Below are positions 25,565 to 34,611 of a DNA stretch of 64,000 nucleotides, one piece after another. Every line of letters starts with the position of its first letter. Position 1 is the first letter of the stretch. Source of the DNA: Collinsella sp. AM34-10 (GTDB taxonomy: Bacteria; Actinomycetota; Coriobacteriia; Coriobacteriales; Coriobacteriaceae); contig NZ_QSIL01000005.1 in the NCBI RefSeq assembly GCF_003469185.1, positions 62,001 through 126,000 of the forward strand. Direction: 5' to 3'. The notes below the pieces were generated by a model. It searched no databases and was not told where the DNA came from. It saw nothing but the letters and a program-made list of their open reading frames with translations. A program made the position numbers and the translations under genes.

Positions 25565-26842
25565 CTAATCGAGTCCCGAGAAGGAGGGGTACGCGCTCTC
25601 GCCGTGCTGACTGGCATCCAGGCCCAGCGCCTCGTCGGCCTCGCCCACACGCAGGCTACCGTGGAACAGCGCTTTGACCACCGCGGCGATTGCCAAGTCG
25701 AGCACCAGCACAATAGCGACCGTCACCACAATGCCCAGGACCTGCGAGATGAGCAGCGACACGTCGCCCGTGTAGAATAGGCCGCCCTTACCGGTCCACG
25801 AAAGCCCCGGCACGCAGAACAGACCCGTGAGCACGCCACCCAAGATGCCGCCAATGCCGTGGCAGCCAAACGCGTCGAGCGCGTCGTCGTAGCCGAACTT
25901 GGTCTTAAGATGGCTGATGGCCAGGTAGCAGACGGGCGATACGATCAGGCCCATGACCAACGCTGCCCACGGCTCGACAAAGCCCGCGCCCGGCGTGACC
26001 ACCACAAGGCCCGCAACCAGACCGGTGCTGGCACCCACCAGCGTGGGGCGACCGGTGTGCACGCGCTCGACGGCAAGCCACGAGACCATGCCTGCCGCGC
26101 TGGCCGTCACGGTGTTGAGGATGGCGAGTGCCGCCACGGCGTCGGCCTTAAACTCGCTGCCGCCGTTAAAGCCAAACCAGCCAAACCAAAGCAGGCCGGC
26201 GCCCAGCGCCACAAACGGTACGTTATGCGGACGATAGCTCACCATGCCAAAACCGCGACGACGGCCGAGCATTAAGCAGAGGACCAGGCCGGTAAGACCA
26301 GACGAAATGTGCACCACGTCGCCGCCGGCAAAGTCGAGTGCGCCGATGATGTCGCCGATAAAGGAGCCATCGCCGCCCCAAACCATGTGGGCGAGCGGCG
26401 CATAGACCACAAGCAGCCAAATGCCCAGGAAGGCCGTCATGGCACCAAACTTAACGCGACCGGCCAGGCTGCCCGTGACGATAGCTGCCGTGATCATGGC
26501 AAACGCCATCTGAAAGGCGATGTTGATGATCTGAGGGTAGACGGCACCGTCCGCGGCATTGCCCTCGGCCGCCTGCAGCACCTGGTTGAGCACCGGCAGG
26601 CACAGCAGCTGGTCAAGGCCTCCAATAAACGGGCTGGAACCGTCGCCGCCGTAGGCCAGCGACCAGCCGGCAACAATCCACAGCACACCAACCAGGCCAA
26701 TGGCGCCAAAGCACATAAGCATGGTGTTGATGACATTTTTGCGCCTGGACAGGCCGCCATAGAAAAACGCCAGACCCGGTGTCATTAAAAACACGAGCAT
26801 GGTGCAGATGAGCATAAACGTTGTCGATCCCGTATCGTACAT
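25565..26842 (-). CDS. amt: Ammonium transporter
   Basis: A 425-residue Amt/MEP/Rh channel with 11 expected helices. Family motifs include FFYGGLSRRKNVINTMLMC, DFAGGDVVHISSG (the Asp and first pore His) and DAFGCHGIGGILGG (second pore His). It imports ammonium when nitrogen is low, and the PII gene downstream would shut it by inserting its T-loop. The start at 26842 has GGGGGAG 3-4 bases upstream; an earlier ATG at 26899 has no site. About 200 bases without a gene lie upstream, with no riboswitch that I recognise. Confidence 0.95.
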   Translation of the reverse strand: MYDTGSTTFMLICTMLVFLMTPGLAFFYGGLSRRKNVINTMLMCFGAIGLVGVLWIVAGWSLAYGGDGSSPFIGGLDQLLCLPVLNQVLQAAEGNAADGAVYPQIINIAFQMAFAMITAAIVTGSLAGRVKFGAMTAFLGIWLLVVYAPLAHMVWGGDGSFIGDIIGALDFAGGDVVHISSGLTGLVLCLMLGRRRGFGMVSYRPHNVPFVALGAGLLWFGWFGFNGGSEFKADAVAALAILNTVTASAAGMVSWLAVERVHTGRPTLVGASTGLVAGLVVVTPGAGFVEPWAALVMGLIVSPVCYLAISHLKTKFGYDDALDAFGCHGIGGILGGVLTGLFCVPGLSWTGKGGLFYTGDVSLLISQVLGIVVTVAIVLVLDLAIAAVVKALFHGSLRVGEADEALGLDASQHGESAYPSFSGLD

Positions 26843-27040
26843 TCGCTCCCCCTTGGTCGCATGGACGTTGTCGGCGCCCATAATGCGGCCGAGGGGCAAC
26901 TGGTGTAGACCAGATACGGCGTTGTTAAACGCCGCGTTGTCGAATGGAAACGGTGCCGCAATCTTGGAAACGGCGCGGCAACGGGCGCGAAACGAACGGG
27001 AAACGTGCGAACGAGAAGGGCGCGCTTGGCCCCGCTCTGG

Positions 27041-28060
27041 CTAGCGCCGGAACAGCTCGCGGGCTCGATCGCGGAGGTCGGTAGCTCGGATGACGCCCTC
27101 GTAGCGATTGATGCGCAGACGCGGGAAGGCGTTAAAGAAGCGCAGGTCGCGACGGCTGAGTGACACGCTCGGCACCGGACGGCTCATGCGCTTGCCGGCA
27201 AGGCGACGACTGAGCGACGGACGCGACATGCTCGGCGCGGCATCGGCAACGCGGCGGGCAGCAAGCGCCAGGCCGCGAGCACCATCCGAGATAAACGTCG
27301 GCATCGAAGCCTTCTCGCGCAGGGCATCGAGCGCGGCGTCACCCAGCTCGGCCAGCCACGCGTTAACGGCGCGACCGCGGATATGCGTCTGCGCCACCGA
27401 GTCGATCGCCGAATCGGGAATACGTTCGAGCATTGAGTCCGAGGCATCGGCAAGCGACTCGTTGATGCGGTCGGCAAGGTCGGCACGCACACGCTCAAGC
27501 TGATCGGACAGGCGGCGCCAGCTGGCCAACGAGCACACCGCGTCGACCATCATCGCGACCGCGACGATAAAGGCGGACAGCCGCACAATCGGCACCGGCA
27601 GATGGCCAAGCAGCCCCAGCAATGCCGGCTCCACTAAACGGCAAATGCACAACGCACCCAAGCCAAACGCGAAGGCCCAGTACAGGCAGATGCGTCCGTG
27701 CAGGTTAAACGGCAGGTGCGAGTAATCCCAAAAGCGCGCACCTGTTGTTTTTTCCAACAAAACGCCTACGCCGTACTCAATCACGCTGCATACGAGCGCC
27801 GCGGCAACAAACTGGCTCGAGGCATCCGGAATCCCGCGCAGCAAAAGCCAGCAGGCTATGCCGCCCACACCATAGATAGGACAACACGGCCCCAGCAAAA
27901 AACCGCTGTTGGCAAAGCGTCCGTGGTTGAGCATGGCGCAGACTGTCGACTCCCACGCCCAGCCGCAAAACCCGTAAAAGGCAAACGAGAGTACCAGCGC
28001 TGAGAGTGGGCAGGCGGCAAGTGTCGCGCCGTCAAATGCCATATCAATCGCGGTTCCCAC
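27041..28060 (-). CDS. CmpB-type putative ABC transporter permease (PF06541)
   Basis: A 339-residue protein. The N-terminal half has about five helices with the family motifs FAFYGFCGWAWESTVCAMLNHGRFANSGFLLGP-CCPIYG and EYGVGVLLEKTTGARFWDYS. The C-terminal half is soluble, helical and basic. The Pfam name implies ABC transport, but the real role is uncharacterised and no ATPase is adjacent. The start is GTG at 28060, with GAGAGGG 6 bases upstream. It lies just after the HD-domain gene and is probably in its operon (3 bases between). Confidence 0.8.
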   Translation of the reverse strand: MGTAIDMAFDGATLAACPLSALVLSFAFYGFCGWAWESTVCAMLNHGRFANSGFLLGPCCPIYGVGGIACWLLLRGIPDASSQFVAAALVCSVIEYGVGVLLEKTTGARFWDYSHLPFNLHGRICLYWAFAFGLGALCICRLVEPALLGLLGHLPVPIVRLSAFIVAVAMMVDAVCSLASWRRLSDQLERVRADLADRINESLADASDSMLERIPDSAIDSVAQTHIRGRAVNAWLAELGDAALDALREKASMPTFISDGARGLALAARRVADAAPSMSRPSLSRRLAGKRMSRPVPSVSLSRRDLRFFNAFPRLRINRYEGVIRATDLRDRARELFRR

Positions 28061-28063
28061 CGT

Positions 28064-28621
28064 CTACCCTCTCCTCTTTTCGCTCGATTCTTTACTCGAG
28101 CCGTCACTCGAGCCCTCGTTCAAATCGTTCGCGCCGCCTTTGCGCGGCAGACGGCCGGCGACCGTCTCACGCAGCGCGCACCACTTATCAGCCAGGCACA
28201 CAATCCATGCCTCGCGACACGTCGGCGGCACTGGCACCAGCGGAAACATATGTCGCGCGATAATATTCCGTTCGCGCGGCGTCAGCTCAAAATCCTCTTC
28301 GGCACGTGCCAAGGCAAAAAATGGATGCCGAAATCCGTGCAGCCGATGGCTCGGATCAGAGTCATGCCAATCGTAGAGAAAGTAATCGTGTAACAAGGCT
28401 CCGCGCAGCAGCGAGGCGCGGTCGACCGAAATGCCAGCACGGCCCAGGCGCTCGGCAAAGGACAGACTTGCCCGCGCCACCGAGGTCACATGCGCATAGA
28501 CCGTCACATCGCCATGCTGGATAAACTCGCGCGTCAGGTCCAGACGGCCCGCCTGCGCCAGTTGACGGGCAGCATGGTCTACTTCGCGCGCGATGCTCTC
28601 GGCACGAACGGTTTCGGACAT
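28064..28621 (-). CDS. HD domain phosphohydrolase
   Basis: A 185-residue protein. The HD motif is in LLRGALLHDYFLYDWH, with an upstream His (VTVYAHVTSVARASL) and a downstream His/Asp set (IARHMFPLVPVPPTCREAWIVCLADKWCA). HD proteins are metal-dependent phosphohydrolases; this small family is common in Firmicutes and Actinobacteria and the substrate is unknown. The Ser/Lys-rich C-terminus overlaps nothing but ends 3 bases before the CmpB-type gene. GGAGG lies 4 bases before the ATG at 28621. Confidence 0.85.
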   Translation of the reverse strand: MSETVRAESIAREVDHAARQLAQAGRLDLTREFIQHGDVTVYAHVTSVARASLSFAERLGRAGISVDRASLLRGALLHDYFLYDWHDSDPSHRLHGFRHPFFALARAEEDFELTPRERNIIARHMFPLVPVPPTCREAWIVCLADKWCALRETVAGRLPRKGGANDLNEGSSDGSSKESSEKRRG

Positions 28622-28707
28622 GCGGCCTCCTTCCAGCGGCTCTCGACGGCAAGCCACAGCCTGCACGCAATGAATAAAATCACCATGGAACTTATCAGTA
28701 TGGCATC

Positions 28708-28725
28708 GGGCAAAACGTTTTGCCC
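28708..28725. promoter_or_regulatory. Perfect 18-base palindrome between divergent genes, possible operator
   Basis: GGGCAAAACGTTTTGCCC lies in the gap between the minus-strand HD gene and the plus-strand dxs. It has no loop and no T-tract on the strands that matter, so an operator is more likely than a terminator. Confidence 0.4.
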
Positions 28726-28849
28726 CGCCAGTTGGCGAATTACCGCGCCGCCGTCACATATCAAACGCCAAAATGTGCGAGACTGTCTTGTGCAATTGTG
28801 CCGGCCGAGGGAGCGCCGGTGCTCGATTCGCATGGAGTAACCCACAACG

Positions 28850-30631
28850 ATGCTGCTTACGCAAACGACAACGCCCGAGGACGTCAAGGCTCTCGACCGC
28901 GCCGAGCTTCCGCTGCTCTGCGGCGAGATCCGTCAGGCAATCCTCGAAAGCTCCGCCGCCGTCGGCGGGCACGTTGCCCCCAACCTGGGCGTCGTTGAGC
29001 TTACGGTTGCGCTTCATCGCGTGTTTAGCTCCCCCATCGACAAAATTGTCTTTGACGTTTCGCACCAGACCTACGCCCACAAGGCGCTGACTGGGCGCGC
29101 GTATACCTATATCGACCCGGCACGCTACGGCGAGGCCTCTGGCTTTGCCAATCCCGACGAGTCCGAGCACGACCTGTTCGCCATGGGCCATACCTCCACG
29201 TCGGTGAGCCTGGGCTGCGGCCTGGCGCACGCGCGCGACCTGGCAGGCGACATCTACAACGTCATTACCGTCATTGGCGACGGCTCGCTTTCGGGCGGTC
29301 TAGCGTTTGAGGGCTTCAACAATGCCGCCGAACTCGACAGCAACTTGATCATCGTCGTCAATGACAACGACCAGTCCATCGCCGAAAACCACGGTGGCCT
29401 GTATCGCAATCTGGCCGAGCTGCGCGCCAGCAACGGCACCTGCGAGCGCAACGTTTTCCGCGCGATGGGGCTCGACTACCGCTATCTGGACGCCGGCAAC
29501 GATGTGTTGACCCTCGTCGACGCGCTGCAGGAGCTGCGCGATATCGATCATCCCATCGTGCTGCACGTCTCCACCGCCAAGGGCAAGGGCTTTGAGCCGG
29601 CCCAGAGCGACCCCGAGCGCTGGCACCACGTGGGTCCGTTTGACATGGCAACCGGGCGCAAGCTCTGCCCGGGCCATCCGAGCGAGCCTGCGCCGCGCAC
29701 CTATGCCGACATTACGGGCGAGGCGCTCAGCGCCGCCATCGAGCGCGATCCGCAGGTCGTTGGCATCACGGCCGCCACGCCCTACATCATGGGCTTTACA
29801 CCCGAGCTTCGCGCCGCGGCAGGCAAGCAGTTTGTCGATGTGGGCATTGCCGAGGAGCATGCCGTGACCTTTGCCACCGCGCTTGCGCGCTCGGGCGCCA
29901 AGCCGGTCTTTGGTGTGTACGGCACTTTTTTGCAGCGCGCCTACGACGAACTGTGGCACGACCTGTGCCTCAACGACGCCCCGGCGACCATCCTGGTATT
30001 TGGCGCGTCGATCTTTGGCACCACATCCGAGACGCACCTCTCGTTCTTTGATATTTCCATGCTGGGCGGTCTTCCCAACATGCACTACTTGGCGCCGACC
30101 TGCATGGAGGAATATCTGTCCATGCTGAGCTGGTCGCTCGATCACCGCGAGCATCCCGTGGCGATTCGCGTGCCGGGCATTGGCTTGGTAAGCCGCCCCG
30201 ACTTGGCGCCTGCCGAGGACGCCGATTACGGCGCCGTTCGTTACAACGTGGTGCGCCAGGGTCGCGACGTAGCAGTGCTCGCGCTCGGCGATTTCTTTGA
30301 GCTGGGCGAGCGCGTAGCAAACCGTTTGGCAGCCGAGTACGGTATCGAGGCCACGCTCGTCAACCCGCGCCATGCAACTGAGCTCGACCGTGAGTTCCTC
30401 GACAGCCTTGCCGCCGAGCATCGCGTTGTCGTCACCCTCGAGGACGGCATCTTGGACGGCGGCTGGGGCGAGCGCGTGGCGTGCTACCTGGCCTGCACAC
30501 CGCTGCGCACGCGCACCTTCGGCATCGCCAAGGGCTTCCCCGACCGCTACGACCCCAACGAGCTGCTCGCTCAGAACGGCATGACGGTCGAGAACATGGC
30601 CGCCGAAGCCGTAAGGCTACTCAACGAGTAA
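28850..30631 (+). CDS. dxs: 1-deoxy-D-xylulose-5-phosphate synthase (variant subgroup)
   Basis: A 593-residue thiamine diphosphate enzyme joining pyruvate and glyceraldehyde 3-phosphate, the first step of the MEP isoprenoid route. It has the N-terminal GGHVAPNLGVVELTVALH, the ThDP site GDGSLSGGLAFEGFNNAAELDSN, and the transketolase pyrimidine and C-terminal domains (EEHAVTFATALARSGAKPVFGVYGTFLQRAYDE). It is shorter than typical Dxs (about 620) and several signature residues differ (FDVSHQTYAHK for the usual FDVGHQxYxHK). This places it in a variant subgroup, and another activity cannot be excluded. It overlaps no neighbour and ends at a strong terminator. Confidence 0.82.
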   Translation: MLLTQTTTPEDVKALDRAELPLLCGEIRQAILESSAAVGGHVAPNLGVVELTVALHRVFSSPIDKIVFDVSHQTYAHKALTGRAYTYIDPARYGEASGFANPDESEHDLFAMGHTSTSVSLGCGLAHARDLAGDIYNVITVIGDGSLSGGLAFEGFNNAAELDSNLIIVVNDNDQSIAENHGGLYRNLAELRASNGTCERNVFRAMGLDYRYLDAGNDVLTLVDALQELRDIDHPIVLHVSTAKGKGFEPAQSDPERWHHVGPFDMATGRKLCPGHPSEPAPRTYADITGEALSAAIERDPQVVGITAATPYIMGFTPELRAAAGKQFVDVGIAEEHAVTFATALARSGAKPVFGVYGTFLQRAYDELWHDLCLNDAPATILVFGASIFGTTSETHLSFFDISMLGGLPNMHYLAPTCMEEYLSMLSWSLDHREHPVAIRVPGIGLVSRPDLAPAEDADYGAVRYNVVRQGRDVAVLALGDFFELGERVANRLAAEYGIEATLVNPRHATELDREFLDSLAAEHRVVVTLEDGILDGGWGERVACYLACTPLRTRTFGIAKGFPDRYDPNELLAQNGMTVENMAAEAVRLLNE

Positions 30632-30635
30632 GAAA

Positions 30636-30674
30636 ACCTCCGCAAGGAAAGCACCCCTGCGGAGGTTTTTATTT
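30636..30674 (+). terminator. Intrinsic terminator of dxs
   Basis: AACCTCCGCA pairs with TGCGGAGGTT and is followed by TTTATTTTC. Confidence 0.9.
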
Positions 30675-30688
30675 TCGCGGCGCGATTA

Positions 30689-30918
30689 TCTCAATCTGTA
30701 ACATCTATGGCCCGAATTCCCGTCTAACTGTTACAGATCGAGACAAACCGTCTTTGCCCCTGACCTTTGTCTCAATCTGTAACAGATAGAGACCTTTTGC
30801 CCGTCTAACTGTTACAGATCGAGACATTCGAATTCCGCTGAAGAGAAAATCTCAATCTGTAAATCTCAATCTGTAACAGTTACTCGGCAAAAATGGCTGC
30901 AGATGTTACAGATTGAGA
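30689..30918. repeat. Cluster of seven inverted and direct 15-base repeats
   Basis: The 15-mer TCTCAATCTGTAACA occurs on the plus strand at 30689, 30770, 30850 (truncated) and 30864, and on the minus strand at 30729, 30810 and 30904 (one base varies). A 27-base stretch at 30719 recurs exactly at 30800. The 470-base gap between dxs and the lipoprotein gene holds this cluster, a GGGACAG palindrome and a promoter; I see no gene in it. Confidence 0.8.
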
Positions 30919-30952
30919 CAAAACAGTAAGGCATGCCGCCGCACCCGCCCAA

Positions 30953-30987
30953 ACCACCGCAAAGGTGCCTGTCCCCTTTTGGTGGGT
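30953..30987. repeat. GGGACAG-core palindrome, copy c
   Basis: ACCACCGCAAAGGTGCCTGT continues into CCCCTTTTGGTGGGT; it is nearly the same as copy b at 7770 but with a weaker stem. Confidence 0.7.
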
Positions 30988-31030
30988 ACAATAACCCATA
31001 AGGTAAGTATGTTTCTGAGTTATTTCGTGT

Positions 31031-31060
31031 TGACCCGTCTGAGCGCGATAGGGTATAACT
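31031..31060 (+). promoter_or_regulatory. Promoter of the amino acid ABC transporter operon
   Basis: TTGACC at 31031-31036 and TATAAC at 31055-31060, with 18 bases between, lie 43 bases before the lipoprotein start codon. Confidence 0.6.
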
Positions 31061-31102
31061 CTACTCAACCGCTAGGGATTTTATTGAGAAAGGTGTTCTA
31101 CC

Positions 31103-32095
31103 ATGAGCAAGAACCTCTCCCAGCAGGTCGTTCTCGACCGCCGCGGCTTCGTTGCCGCCACCTTCGCAACCGTCGCCGGCCTTGGTCTTGCCGGCTGCTC
31201 CGACACCAGCGCCGAGGCCGACAAGGGCTCCGCCGCCTCCTCCAAGAACTCCGAGGATACCGAGGTTTCCGCCACGCTCGACGCCAAGGCATTCGACAAT
31301 CTCGTCAACGATGGCCCCAAGGCCGATGACGACGCCATCGCCGCCAGCAACTGGGCCACGGCCGTCAAGGACGCCGGCGTCTTTAAGATCGGTGGCGTTC
31401 AGACCTCCACACTCTTCTCCCTCCTCAACGAGAAAGACGGTCAGACCCGCGGCTTCGACGCCGGCATCGCACAGCTCCTGTCCAACTACATCCTGGGCGA
31501 GAACAAGGTCGAAATCACCCAGGTGACCTCGGACACGCGTGAGTCCGTCCTGCAGAACGGCCAGGTTGATGCCGTCTTTGCCACCTACACCATCACTGAC
31601 GAGCGTAAAAAGCTCGTCTCCTTCGCCGGCCCCTACTACTACACCCAGCAGGCCATCCTGGTGCTCGCCGACAACGACGACATCAAGAGCGTCGACGATC
31701 TGGCCGATAAGAACGTCGCCGTCCAGTCCGGCTCCAACGGCCCCGCCATCCTGGAGGAGTTCGCCCCCAAGGCCAGCCAGCAGGAGTTCAAGACCGACGA
31801 GGAAGCCCGCCAGGCACTTCAGCAGGGCCGCGTTGACGCCTACGTCATCGACAACAACATGCAGCAGAGCGCCCTAGTCCGCGAGCCCGGTAAGTATAAG
31901 ATCGCCGGCAAGCCCTTCGGCAGCAAGGAGCCCTATGGCATCGGCCTGCCGCTCGATTCCGACGGCGTCGCCTTTGTCAACGACTTCCTTAAGAAGATTG
32001 AGGACGACGGCACCTGGACCGAGCTGTGGCAGATCTGCATCGGTGACCGCACGGGTGACACCAATGTTCCCGAGCTGCCCGAGATCGGCGCCTAG
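31103..32095 (+). CDS. Polar amino acid ABC transporter substrate-binding lipoprotein
   Basis: A 330-residue family 3 solute-binding protein. The signal peptide has a twin-arginine-like DRRGFVAATFATVAG followed by a lipobox (LAGC, Cys32), so it is a lipoprotein possibly exported by Tat. The mature part has a Ser/Thr/Asp linker and then the binding fold (GFDAGIAQLLSNYILGENKVEITQVTSDTRESVLQNGQVD), which matches glutamate/aspartate or glutamine binders. The two permeases and the ATPase follow on the same strand. A hairpin downstream may keep expression of the binding protein above that of the membrane parts. Confidence 0.92.
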   Translation: MSKNLSQQVVLDRRGFVAATFATVAGLGLAGCSDTSAEADKGSAASSKNSEDTEVSATLDAKAFDNLVNDGPKADDDAIAASNWATAVKDAGVFKIGGVQTSTLFSLLNEKDGQTRGFDAGIAQLLSNYILGENKVEITQVTSDTRESVLQNGQVDAVFATYTITDERKKLVSFAGPYYYTQQAILVLADNDDIKSVDDLADKNVAVQSGSNGPAILEEFAPKASQQEFKTDEEARQALQQGRVDAYVIDNNMQQSALVREPGKYKIAGKPFGSKEPYGIGLPLDSDGVAFVNDFLKKIEDDGTWTELWQICIGDRTGDTNVPELPEIGA

Positions 32096-32183
32096 GCAAC
32101 GCGCCTAGTAACGGCCGCAACGAAACCATACGGAAACGCACGGTGCGCTTTATTGCGCTAAACTGTTTCCTTACTGAGTTGTC

Positions 32184-32216
32184 GGGGCTTCCGTACACAC
32201 GGGAGCCCCTTTCCTT
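32184..32216 (+). terminator. Partial terminator between binding protein and permeases
   Basis: GGGGCTTCCGT pairs with ACGGGAGCCCC and is followed by TTTCCTT. The weak T-tract suggests attenuation rather than full stop. Confidence 0.55.
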
Positions 32217-32233
32217 ATCGGCGGGAGGTCCGC

Positions 32234-32893
32234 ATGAGTCTCTCCGAGCTCTGGTCGCTCTATGGCCAGAACTATATCGACGCGCTGCTAGCAACCTGGG
32301 GCATGACGCTTGAGTCGTTTGCCATCGCCATGGTGCTGGCCGTCGCCGTCACCGTGATGCGCGTGTCGCCGCTCAAGCCGCTGCGCGTCTTTGGCGACCT
32401 GTATGTCCAGGTCTTCCGTAACATCCCCGGCATCGCGCTGCTCATTATCGTCGTCTATGCGCTGCCCCCGCTCAAGGTCGTCCTGCCCTACCGCACCTGC
32501 GTCATCGTCGCCACAGTGCTCTTGGGTTCTGCCTTTGGTTCCGAGAACTTTATGAGCGGCATCAACACCGTCGGTGTCGGCCAGGTAGAAGCTGCCCGCT
32601 CGCTCGGCATGAGCTTCAACCGCATCCTCGCCAAGATCGTGATTCCGCAGGCACTGCGTTCGAGCGTACTGCCCATGACCAACCTCTTTATCGCCGTCAT
32701 GCTCACCACCGCGCTCGGCAGCCAGGTACCCCTTAAACCGCAAGAGCTCACCGGCGTGGTGAGCTACATCAACACGCGCTCGCTCGGCGGCGTCGCCGCG
32801 TTCTTTGTCTCGGCGCTCGGCTACCTGGGCACGGCCTTTGTGGTGAGTCACATTGGCAACTATATCGATAAGAAGGTGAGGATCCTCCGATGA
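32234..32893 (+). CDS. Amino acid ABC transporter permease 1
   Basis: A 219-residue HisM/GlnP-type permease with about five helices. It has the conserved cytoplasmic EAA loop (GQVEAARSLGMSFNRILAKIVIPQALRSSVLPM) that docks to the ATPase. Its last bases overlap the start of permease 2 by 4, implying coupled translation. GGGAGG lies 5 bases before the ATG. It forms the channel heterodimer with the next gene's product. Confidence 0.92.
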   Translation: MSLSELWSLYGQNYIDALLATWGMTLESFAIAMVLAVAVTVMRVSPLKPLRVFGDLYVQVFRNIPGIALLIIVVYALPPLKVVLPYRTCVIVATVLLGSAFGSENFMSGINTVGVGQVEAARSLGMSFNRILAKIVIPQALRSSVLPMTNLFIAVMLTTALGSQVPLKPQELTGVVSYINTRSLGGVAAFFVSALGYLGTAFVVSHIGNYIDKKVRILR

Positions 32894-33723
32894 GCAAGCA
32901 CTCCTCCCCCGCACTCACCATGCGCGACGCGCTCTACGAGGCTCCCGGCCCCAAGATGCGCGCCAAGATTCGCGTCGGCACCGCCATCTCGCTTGTCGCT
33001 GTGGCCGCACTTGTCGCCCTCGTGCTGCAGCGCTTTTATGTGACCGGTCAGCTTTCGGTCCACTATTGGTATTTCTTTACACACCTCACCACCTGGAAGT
33101 TCCTGCTTGCCGGCTTTGAGGGCACCGTTAAAGTCGCACTCACCGCTGGCGCCATCGCGCTGGTGCTGGGTCTGACCCTCATGCTCGGCCGCACGAGCGA
33201 CATTAAGCCGCTGCAGCTGGTCTGCCGCGTGCTCACCGATTTCTTCCGCGGTGTGCCGAGCCTGCTGTTCATCTACTTCTTCTTTTTGGTGCTGCCCCAG
33301 TACAAGATCGCGCTGCCGTCGTTTTGGATGCTCACGCTTCCCGTCGCGCTCGCTGCAGCCGGCGTACTTGCCGAGATCTTCCGTGCCGGCGTCAACGCCG
33401 TGCCGCGCGGCCAGGTCGAGGCCGCCCAGGCGCTCGGTCTCTCCAAGGCTAAAATCACCTTTAAAATCGTGCTGCCGCAGGCTATTCGATTTATTATTCC
33501 GTCGTTGATTTCGCAGCTTGTGGTCGTCGTCAAAGACACCACCGTCGCCTACGTGGTGAGCTACCCCGACCTTATGCAAAACGCCCGCGTGCTCATTACC
33601 AACTACGACGCCCTCGTGTCGGTCTACCTGGTCATCGCGGTCATCTACATCCTCATCAACGTCGCAATCAACAAGGCCGCTGTCTACGTTTCGCACAAGA
33701 CCGGCGCGACCATCATTCGCTAA
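32890..33723 (+). CDS. Amino acid ABC transporter permease 2
   Basis: A 277-residue permease. A 65-residue N-terminal extension with one extra helix precedes the HisM/GlnP-type domain (about residues 70-265), with the EAA loop GQVEAAQALGLSKAKITFKIVLPQAIRFIIPSL. It overlaps permease 1 by 4 bases (ATGA) and is followed 36 bases later by the ATPase gene. Together with the binding protein, these make an importer of polar amino acids, most likely glutamate or glutamine judging by family resemblance. Confidence 0.92.
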   Translation: MSKHSSPALTMRDALYEAPGPKMRAKIRVGTAISLVAVAALVALVLQRFYVTGQLSVHYWYFFTHLTTWKFLLAGFEGTVKVALTAGAIALVLGLTLMLGRTSDIKPLQLVCRVLTDFFRGVPSLLFIYFFFLVLPQYKIALPSFWMLTLPVALAAAGVLAEIFRAGVNAVPRGQVEAAQALGLSKAKITFKIVLPQAIRFIIPSLISQLVVVVKDTTVAYVVSYPDLMQNARVLITNYDALVSVYLVIAVIYILINVAINKAAVYVSHKTGATIIR

Positions 33724-33759
33724 CGATTTACCATTTCGAGTCATAAGGAGCCGAGCACC

Positions 33760-34524
33760 ATGGCACAGAGCACTTCTTCTACCGGCAATCAGCCGCTGAT
33801 TGAGCTCAAGCACGTCGATAAGCACTATGGCGATCTGCACGTCCTCAACGACATCAATCTCTCGGTCGACCGCGGCGAGGTCGTCGTTGTGATCGGCCCC
33901 TCGGGCTCGGGCAAGTCGACCATGTGCCGAACCATCAACCGTCTGGAAACCATCGACTCGGGCGAGATCCTCATCGAGGGCGAGCCTCTGCCGCAGGAAG
34001 GCAAGGATCTTGCCCGCATGCGCGCCGAGCTAGGCATGGTGTTTCAGCAGTTCAACCTGTTCGCACATATGACCGTGCTGCAGAACGTCATGCTGGGACC
34101 GGTCGACGTGCTGGGCGTGTCCAAGGACGAGGCCCGCGAGCGCGCCATGGACCTGCTGAGCCGCGTGGGCGTTGCCGAGCAGGCCGATAAGGTGCCCGCA
34201 CAGCTCTCGGGCGGCCAGCAGCAGCGCGTAGCCATCGCCCGCTCGCTTGCCATGCAACCCAAGGCCATGCTTTTTGACGAGCCCACGAGTGCCCTTGACC
34301 CCGAGATGATCAACGAGGTGCTCGAGGTCATGGTCCGTCTGGCCCAGCAGGGCATGACGATGATCGTCATCACACACGAGATGAACTTCGCCCGCCGCGT
34401 GGCCGACCGCGTCGTGTTTATGGCCGACGGCCAGATCGTAGAAACTGGCACGCCCGACGAGTTCTTCGACCACCCCCAGACCAAGCGCGCCCAGGACTTC
34501 CTCAACTCCATCAAGGGCCACTAG
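33760..34524 (+). CDS. Amino acid ABC transporter ATPase
   Basis: A 254-residue ATPase of the GlnQ/HisP type. Walker A is GPSGSGKST, the Q-loop is MVFQQFNLFAHMTVL, the signature is LSGGQQQRVAIARSLAM and Walker B is MLFDEPTSALDPEM, with the switch His in VITHEMNFA. All catalytic residues are present. It is the last gene of the transporter operon. Confidence 0.95.
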   Translation: MAQSTSSTGNQPLIELKHVDKHYGDLHVLNDINLSVDRGEVVVVIGPSGSGKSTMCRTINRLETIDSGEILIEGEPLPQEGKDLARMRAELGMVFQQFNLFAHMTVLQNVMLGPVDVLGVSKDEARERAMDLLSRVGVAEQADKVPAQLSGGQQQRVAIARSLAMQPKAMLFDEPTSALDPEMINEVLEVMVRLAQQGMTMIVITHEMNFARRVADRVVFMADGQIVETGTPDEFFDHPQTKRAQDFLNSIKGH

Positions 34525-34611
34525 CCCAATTGCCACGCGGGCAAATTCATCACCAGCGTTTGTCCCACGTCACCCCTGTGCCATGTCCACCCGGATTCGA
34601 AAGCCACACCC

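Noticed and set aside
26843..27040. A riboswitch or nitrogen control RNA upstream of amt
   Set aside because: I could not recognise conserved elements of a known class in this stretch.
30689..30918. CRISPR-like repeat cluster
   Set aside because: Repeats are in both orientations with uneven spacing, and no cas gene is present.
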